64,000 bases of DNA from Pseudopithomyces maydicus (Eukaryota > Ascomycota > Dothideomycetes > Pleosporales > Didymosphaeriaceae): assembly GCA_026873275.1 (NCBI GenBank), contig JANTUC010000022.1, positions 372,001-436,000 of the forward strand, written 5' to 3'. This document shows, piece by piece, positions 56,846 to 64,000 of the stretch (position 1 is its first letter; each line of letters opens with the position of its first letter). The position numbers were made by a program, and so were the translations under genes. The notes under the pieces are model-generated. The model was not told where the DNA came from. It saw nothing but the letters and a program-made list of their open reading frames with translations, and made no database searches.

Positions 56846-59141
56846 TCAGATTTCCTTTGCAAGTGCTGTCTCAATGTCCGCCCAGTGACCCATGTTCATT
56901 AACCCCGATAACCAGTAATTGCCATCACAGTCCTTGCCAATGATTGGGAAAGCATTTGGAAGAGCGAGCCCGCTTTGAGTGTTCTGTATATACCTCGGCT
57001 TTGCAACCCTAGCATCACATCCCTCCATGATGGCGGCCGAGAAGTCCAGTTGATAGAGATTTGTCTTAGTCCAGTTCGAAAATGTAATCATGTGCATATT
57101 TCTGTCACCGAAGAATGGTGGGAGCTTCCCTGGGTTCCTTCGTACTATTTCAAAGAACGCTTCGACCTGCTCACGTGTTCTGAGTTCGTTGATCGCGCTG
57201 CGGATAGCAAGTGCCGTGTGAGCGAGTGGCTTCTCAAGCACATCCTTAGCAGAAAGCAGCACATTGATGAATCCAGTCGCATTGGATACATATGGCGCTT
57301 CTTCCGGAATCAGATCCCCTCGAAGTACTTTTCGGATGTCGAAAGCATTATTCAAAGTGATCGTTTGGTTAGGACTGCACGATGAGCAAGAGATGAGGAT
57401 GCGTGTCCACCAGGCACACAAAACGTCTCCTTCCGTCAAGAAGCTCTTAGACGGTGAGTTTTCAGGGGACATTTCGGTGAGTTCCGCCATAGCTGTCTCG
57501 TGTAGTTTCTTAATGACGGATGCAGGGACGCATACCATACGATTTTCTGACCTGCGCATGAAATTCATCACCTGCCCCACACCGTACCCGACCATCCCGT
57601 ATATCCCAAGTTGCCGAGAAGCTAGTTTATATGGTTCGCCTGGTGCCATTCCCAGTGTGTTGAGCGGGTCGGTATTCGTACCATACGGTGTTCTGACTTT
57701 GTCCTCTTCGCCTGATAATATCAAACACCATGAATTGAGTAGCTCTTTCTGGCCCATGGCATCCATAAGTGTATGAGGAAAGTATACTGTGATGAGTGTC
57801 ATATCGTAAAAAGTAACAATATGTAAACCTAGTTGTGGCCTATCTGCATTCAGATAATCATCAAGTTTCTTTGGTGCTCCTGGTGGAAGCACTAAGCTGT
57901 CAAAACTGTTCGGGTCACCCAGAATCTTGGTGTGGGTGGTCGCCCGAGGGAAACGAGCTGCTAGTTCGTGTTCAGAAGACTTCGTGTTATGTTCCACATG
58001 TGAAAATGTGAGACCAGGCCTATCGTCAGTGAAGGCTTTCGGAATATGATATTCTAAATTGCCATTGTGCTGTTCTGGGCGTGAATACCGGATTGTACAT
58101 AAGTGTCTTGCTACGTACGCTCTTCCTCAAACGGGCTCCAAGTTTCCACCACCCTTCACGACACACAAGTCGTTCAAGACTTGATTGAAGCTTGTCTGCA
58201 TCAAGAACACAATCGAATACGAAGGTAGAGTATAGAATAAAGGAGCGCCAAATGATTGTATCATTGAAAAAGTGTAGAGGTACAACCTCGTCATCCGGCT
58301 TTTCGATGCGGAGTCGTTGGGTTGCACTAGTTCTAGAGGGTAAATATCTTTATTAATTAATAACCTTTGCTTACCACTATTATTTCTTTATTATTAAAAT
58401 TATAAAATTATTTATCTATTTCCTATTATATTAAATAATTTTAATTACAGCCTCCCTTTACTTATAATTTAGGTAGTTTATATTAGAATTTTTAGCGAGG
58501 TTACTAGTAATTTTATTAAAAGCTTTATATTACCTTTTAATATATTCTCTTTTTTTACTATAATTAATACTATCGCCTATAGATATTAGTACTAGATAGT
58601 AGTAGAGGGGGTATATATTTATATTTCCTTTTTAGAATCTTAAAATAAACTAGTAAAAATTATATTATTAAATTTTTCTTAGCTAGAGCTTTACTCCTTT
58701 ATTTAAATTTTTTAAAATAATAGTATTAAGTTTTTTAATATTATAGTATAAAAATAGATTATCCTTATTCTTATCTATTATAGGGATATATAACTTCTTA
58801 GCTATAGTAGTTAGATTCTAATAAAAAGGTTAATAGTATAAAGTAGTATATTAAAGAAGCCTTTTTAAAGCTTTATATACTTTTTAGCTTTAGCTATAGT
58901 ACTAAAACTTATTATTTATTTTACTATTTTAATATATTTACTGCGCCCTTATTAATTATATTTATTATTTTTTATTTAGTTAATAGTTTAGTATACCTTA
59001 TTATTAAATTTATTACATCTAGTTTGCCTTAGGTGGCTGGAGTCGGTATAACTTATATAAGTTTTAACAACAGTAATTAAAGATCATAACCTCGTCATCC
59101 AAGTTTCGCGGAATACGTGGCGCTGAGAAAAGTGATACCAT
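56846..59141 (-). pseudogene. BAHD-type acyltransferase split by repeat copy B
   Basis: The gene's exon 1 starts at 59141 (ATG), runs 41 bases to the target duplication (59088-59100), is interrupted by the element 58297-59087 plus the second duplicate, and resumes at 58283-58115. A 40-nt GT-AG intron (58075-58114) leads to exon 2, 58074-56846. Without the insertion and one duplicate the exons total 484 codons in one frame. Features: 'FNDTIIWRSFILYSTFVFD' and 'EGWWKLGARLRK' near the N terminus, catalytic 'HTLMDAMG' (HxxxD), and 'FSNWTKTNLYQLDFS' where plant BAHDs have DFGWG. The family transfers acyl groups from CoA to alcohols or amines. The rest of exon 2 is intact, so inactivation looks recent and due to the insertion alone. 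The natural acceptor is unknown. Confidence 0.88.
58297..59087 (+). mobile_element. RIP-degraded non-LTR-like element, copy B (13-bp TSD)
   Basis: A 791-bp AT-rich block between perfect 13-bp direct repeats AACCTCGTCATCC at 58284-58296 and 59088-59100. It begins GGCTTTTCGATGCGGAGTCG and ends GGCTGGAGTCGGT, palindrome AACTTATATAAGTT and the A-rich TAATTAAAGATCAT. It is homologous throughout to copy A and in the same orientation. It differs from A and from the 37.7-kb fragment mostly by C/T and G/A changes, as RIP causes. It interrupts exon 1 of the acyltransferase. Confidence 0.9.
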
Positions 59142-59631
59142 TATCCAAGATGTTTAGTTGGAGGATGAGAAATAATGAAAAAGTACTTATAAACGTCGGT
59201 TATCGGTAAGGATCATGCAGTAAGATGCCGCCACTGGGGCGTAACCGAAATAGCTTGATAATACAAAATAAAGACGAGGTAGGGGATGTATCAAAAACGG
59301 AATAAAATACAGATACAGACTTCATTGACAAGATCCCACTTTTCTGAAAAGCAGACTGTGTCCAATGCCATGCGGGACGCAAAAACGGATAAGAGAGATA
59401 GAAGTACACACGTGCAGTTTTCGGTTCATTGTGGCCACATTAAACGGCAACCAATTCGGGGCTCAAATATCTCGCTGGATCCTTAGAGCCTGTTATCAAA
59501 CCCACTCTTCGCCTTAGTAATTGTCATTGTGGGATATAATTCGGGTGTTCATAATGTGACGAAGGATCTTATCCTGACTAGATGGCGGAGTTACCGCCTG
59601 TATAGAGCTAGCCTAGCACCTGCTATCTAAC
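59142..59631. other. Acyltransferase upstream region, GC-equilibrated
   Basis: 490 bases between the displaced start codon and the AT island; presumably the original acyltransferase promoter. No gene. Composition changes abruptly at about 59630 where the transposon starts. Confidence 0.5.
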
Positions 59632-59766
59632 ATATTTTATAGAATAGTAAAAAGGTGTCCAGTCAGTCAACTAGACGTTATAAAAATAATTAATAAAAGA
59701 GTGTCTCCCTACTAGATAATAGAAAAATATAGTATATAAAAATTAGTAAGTAAAAATATTTTATTA
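59632..59766 (+). repeat. Left terminal inverted repeat
   Basis: Outer end reads ATATTTTATAGAATAGTAAA; pairs with 62714-62847. It retains more C and G (for example GTCAGTCAACTAGACG) than the right copy, showing uneven RIP. Confidence 0.85.
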
Positions 59767-62713
59767 TTAGAATAGGTATAGCAGCGAGCAGGTCTCTTAT
59801 AAATAATAAAATTAATTTCTATTTAAGCCCTTATCCCCTTTAGCTTCTTTTTTTATATATTATATTAATATAATATTAGTATTTAGATAAAGTAGAAGTA
59901 ACTTTAAATACTAAAAGAATATTTTTTTATAATTATTTTTTTCTTTATATAGACGTCTTAGCTATAAAGGATTAGGTTTATATTATAGTATTAAATAGGA
60001 TAATTAAAAATACTATTAATATACTTTTATTATAAGCTTTTACTACTATATATATTAAAGTTTTAATATTATAAATATATAATTATATTTTTTTATTTAT
60101 AAGCGCACCTACTGCGCCGCTATTATATTTATATAAATAATTTTATTTATTTTAAATCTTTTTATTTTCTTACCTCTTTTATATTAAAAGAAAGAGGTTT
60201 TTTATTTTTTTATAATATTAATTACCTTTTTTTTAGTATATACCTATTTTTATACTATTATTATATTAATAGAGCTATAAGTTCTTAAGCCTATAATATA
60301 TTATTTTATATATTTTTATTACTACGCCTTTACTTATATTATATATAAATTCTAATTACTTAATAATATATCTTTTATTAAAAACTTCTCTTCCCTTATT
60401 ATCTCCGCTGTTTAAAATAGATTCTTTATAATTTATATATTTATTATAATATTAATAATATTATATACTGTAGGCGCTGCTTTAGCTTATATAAATATTA
60501 TAATTTAGTATTTTAAGAATTTATCTTTTAAATTAATAATTTTTTTATAGTTATAAGCGCCTTACTAGCGCTATAAATTTTATTTTTATTTAAATTAAAA
60601 TACTTGCGACTACTACTTATAAGTATATTTAAAATATTAATTTCTTTATTTAAAAGACTACTAAAAAGGGACTTTATAAATATTTAATTATTATAAAGGC
60701 GGTATTATTTTAAATAGTTATAATTAAATGCCTTACTATTATAGTAGAGGATTATTTAAATATTTTAAGGTAATTAATATATAAACTTATTAGTTACTAC
60801 GCCTTCGCACTAATATTATATAATATAATTTATTACTTTTTAATATACTTAATACGCAGTCCTCTACTCTTATTTTTAAATTTAAAAAGAAGGATAAGTT
60901 AGTTCTTTAAAAAAATAAAGAACTTTAAAATATTTTTAATAAAAAAATAAATTATAGCCCGCCCTTAAAGCCTTTATAAATTAAAAATATATATATAGCG
61001 CCACGCTTACCCCTAATATTATTAAATTTAATATTATATAGAATCCCCTACTACCTTTACTAATTATATAACTTTTATATATTATTATAATATTAATTAA
61101 GATTCTTAAAACCCTCCTTAAGGGGGTTCTACTAAGAATAAAACCTAAATTAAAATATTTATTAAAAATACTAAGTAGGCCGCCTTAATTATTATATAAA
61201 TATTATTAATATGCTAATATTCTATTATACTTTTATTTAGTTTTAAGGCTACCTTTTTAAGTATTAATATAAATTCTTTTTTAGTGCGCCTCTTATAATT
61301 ATTTATAATATTATTATTATATTTTCTCTATACCTTTATATCCCTTTATTAATATTTAAAATTTTTAATATTATTATAACTCCCGCTCCTAACCCTAGCT
61401 ATAATAAAAAAATATTTATATTTTACTTATTTTATACTGCGACTTTTATTATTAATAAAGATTTAAAGGAAGAATTTAATAACTTATTATAAAATTCCCT
61501 ACTTTAAGTTTATATTTTTATAATATATTAATATTAATTATTATTTATCTCCCTTTTACTCCCCCTAAAATTAAGTATAAGAAGTATAGTTACCCCTTTA
61601 ATAATAATAGTTTTTAAAATAGTATAATAATTAAGAAATTTTATAGTAGCACTATAAAAGTGCCCTCTAATTATAATAATATTAATTATTATAATTATAG
61701 CTAGGGTAGTTGCAGCTAAAAAATCTTAATAATTATTTTATTTTTAGTTTAGGCTTTATACCCTTCTTTTAATATTTATTCTTTTATAGGGTGGCGCCCC
61801 TTTAGGGCGTCATCTATATCCTGGCATAATTATTACCCTTTTTATACTAAGTATAAATAGTATTATAGAGTTATTTATTTATTTTTATTTAATTATAGTA
61901 TCCTTTACTCCCCCTTTATATTTATTAATTATAATTATCTGCCAGCACACAAATACTCTATATATAAATTAATAATAATTAATATTTATTTAAGGTAGTT
62001 ATATAGTGCTTCCTAATCTTTTAGATTACTTAGTATTAAGTAATTATTTTAAGTAATAACTTTAAGAATATAGTGCTAGCCTTACTTATTAATTTTATTA
62101 TAAAATTTAAATACTTTTTAAGATTTCCTTCTTTTTTATCTTTTACTTAGCTATAAGCTTTTTAACTTAATTATTTACTTTATAGTAGAACTGTGCCCTA
62201 AGTATATAGTAGTAATATACTATATTAAGAGATATATTTTAATTACTAAACTTATAATTAAGATAACCTCTTTATAAGACTTAGTAAAAATTATTAAATT
62301 AAAAGTATTACTCTAAAGGCCTTTAGTTACTAAGTTAGCTAATTTAAAGTATTTAAAAAATTATAATAATTTTATAATTTTAGCAGCTTATATGCAGGTA
62401 ATATTATTTAATATATTTTTAAATATAAGTAGTTAAGGTTTAGTAGTTATCTCAATTTTAATACGCAAAGTAATAAAAATAATTAATAAGTAGTTATTAG
62501 TAGAGGCCCTATTTTATATTAAATTATATATATACTTTACTGCGCAGATATAATAATAGTAGAGAAAAGAGATAGCTTAAGTGTTATATAAATATAATAT
62601 TATTATATTTATATAATACTTAGTCTCTAAAAGATAATTAAGGTGTTAAGACTTTAGTATTATAGAGTAACTAAAAAAATATAATTAAGTTAGCCTAATA
62701 ATAATTTAGGTAA

Positions 62714-62847
62714 AATAAAGCGTTTTTACTTACTAATTTTTATACGCTATATTTTTCTGCTGTTTAGTGGGGAGACACTCTTTTATTAATTATTTTTATA
62801 ATATTTAGTTAACTAACTGGACACCTTTTTACCATTCTACAAAACAT
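62714..62847 (-). repeat. Right terminal inverted repeat
   Basis: Reverse complement starts ATGTTTTGTAGAATGGTAAA and follows the left repeat for about 134 bases, including GTGTCTCCCCACTA. Confidence 0.85.
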
Positions 62848-64000
62848 TCTTTTATAGAGTAATACTAGTGCACCCTTATAATATAGCTTAATTAATTTTA
62901 ATAGTATTAATTATTTTAACTTTCTTCTTTTTAGCTTTATAAATTATAATATTAATTCTTTATTAATATTTTTTTAGAATTTATTAATTATATTTCTTAT
63001 TCTATCCCTTTTATTTTACTAAGTACTAAAGGATATCTTTTACTTTTCTTTTATTTAATAATATTTTAACTTTATAGTATTCCTTTATCGCGACGCTTTT
63101 ATTAGTCCTTATAAATTCTAGATTTATAATTTTTTTATTATTCTTTAATTTATAGGGCTTTAGTAAGGAGGTATAAAATACTAAATAAATTCTAAAGTCT
63201 TTAAGTAAAACTAGTTTATAAATTTATTTTCTTATTAGCTCCTCTATAAAAAAGGGCTAATATATTAAAGAAATAACTTTTTATTTAAATAAAGGATTTT
63301 TAGATTCTTTATAAAGAGTAATACTAGATTCTTTTTAAGAAGAGTTAGAACTAATAATATTTATTATAATATTATTTTTATGTTTTTATAATATATTATT
63401 AATATAATTTTATTACTTCCCTATCCTTAGCTAGAGCTTAAAGGTATATTATTATAATTAGAATCTTATTAGGCGCTATTAATTTATAATTTAAGTATAG
63501 GTAAAACCTATAGTAGGTGAAGAATAAAGATAGTCTTATAATTATATTCTTTAAGCTATTATAAGTAAATTTTATAATTGGGAGTAGCTATAGCTAATTT
63601 TATTAATTTTTATAAATATAAGTATATAGATACTACTCTAAGATTTAATTTTATTATTTTATTTATTTATTAGTCTAGGGGTAAAAAATAATATTAAAAT
63701 AGTACTTTATTTTTGCTGTAAAGTAGAATTCTAATTAAAATATTAATATAAAGATAGGACCCCTATCTAATATAATACTTATAAAGATTCTAAAGTATCT
63801 TATTATCTCTTTTAAAAATAATTAAGCTATTTAGCTAGCCTTTAAGATTTTAATAATAAAAATATATTAAATTATCTTAATATATTTATTTATTATTACT
63901 TAAATAGTATTAATTACCTCTTCTTTATTCTTATTAAAGGGGAGGCTAGTAATAAAATTTATTATTAATTTCTATTAGGGCCCCTAAAGTATTAATGTTG
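62848..64000. other. AT-rich RIP-degraded DNA, continues beyond window
   Basis: Very AT-rich with abundant TA dinucleotides and no open frame of interest. It probably represents further decayed transposons, but no termini or homology to the other elements could be recognised. Confidence 0.6.

Larger units (their letters stand above)
59632..62847. mobile_element. RIP-degraded DNA transposon with long terminal inverted repeats
   Basis: The first about 134 bases (59632-59766) and the reverse complement of the last about 134 (62714-62847) match along their length, e.g. TAAAAAGGTGTCCAG and TAAAAGAGTGTCTCCC. Mismatches are nearly all C/T or G/A. The element is about 3.2 kb, large enough for a transposase, but the interior is almost pure A+T with stops in every frame, so no protein can be recognised. 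The target duplication is not clear from the flanks, so the superfamily (Tc1/mariner-pogo, hAT or other) is undetermined. Confidence 0.85.

Noticed and set aside
58127..58327. Minus-strand 66-codon frame crossing the edge of repeat copy B
   Set aside because: Its start lies inside the element. The conserved acyltransferase exon 1 reads in a different frame here, so the apparent in-frame stop at 58127-58129 is not a nonsense mutation.
1..64000. tRNA, rRNA, CRISPR arrays, riboswitches
   Set aside because: I looked for tRNA T-loop-like GGTTCRA motifs with matching arms and regular spaced repeats; isolated matches (for example in the F-box gene near 50185) lacked a cloverleaf. CRISPR arrays and bacterial-type riboswitches are not expected in a fungal genome and none were seen.

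Overview
The window is nuclear DNA of a filamentous ascomycete (Pezizomycotina, probably Dothideomycetes/Pleosporales). The evidence is short GT-AG introns of about 40-80 nt with CTNAY-like branch sites, a HET-domain gene, fungal P450s and plant-cell-wall enzymes (GH11 xylanase, CE12-type esterase). The genome is also bipartite: GC-equilibrated gene blocks alternate with extremely AT-rich, TpA-rich gene-free blocks typical of repeat-induced point mutation (RIP).

Layout. 0.8-7.1 kb: a poly-Asn RING protein, a kinase-like gene, remains of an ankyrin gene and glyoxalase II. 7.5-8.3 kb: a RIP-degraded repeat (copy A). 8.5-19.2 kb: a HET gene, then RRP5 (ribosome synthesis) and a Cdt2-like WD40 gene sharing a divergent promoter. 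20-32 kb: a P450, an F-box gene, a conserved 200-aa protein, a secreted GPI-anchored PLC-like protein, a C2H2 zinc-finger protein, SRP9/SRP21 and a DUF1308 protein. 33.6-35.9 kb: the ASE1/PRC1 spindle-midzone protein. 36-48.8 kb: sparse genes, namely xylanase, a small membrane protein, an acylated CypH-like cyclophilin, a repeat/glycine-zipper protein, a short F-box-like protein and a rhamnogalacturonan-acetylesterase-like enzyme. 49.7-59.1 kb: F-box, P450, F-box and a BAHD-type acyltransferase split by a second copy of the repeat (copy B). 59.6-64 kb: an AT island containing a 3.2-kb DNA transposon with about 134-bp inverted termini.

The clearest discovery is the repeat family. Copies A (7514-8290) and B (58297-59087) are homologous, lie in the same orientation and have perfect 12- and 13-bp target-site duplications. 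A short un-mutated 3' end lies at 37706-37755. All three end in a 14-bp palindrome followed by an A-rich tail. Copy B sits in exon 1 of the acyltransferase; when the insertion and one duplicate are removed on paper, the reading frame is whole (484 codons).

A caution about the sequence itself: at least eleven coding regions' frames break by exactly one missing base at short homopolymers, nearly all G or C, including breaks in housekeeping genes. This looks like systematic homopolymer under-calling. CDS spans below follow the conserved protein across such breaks, and each break is given by position.
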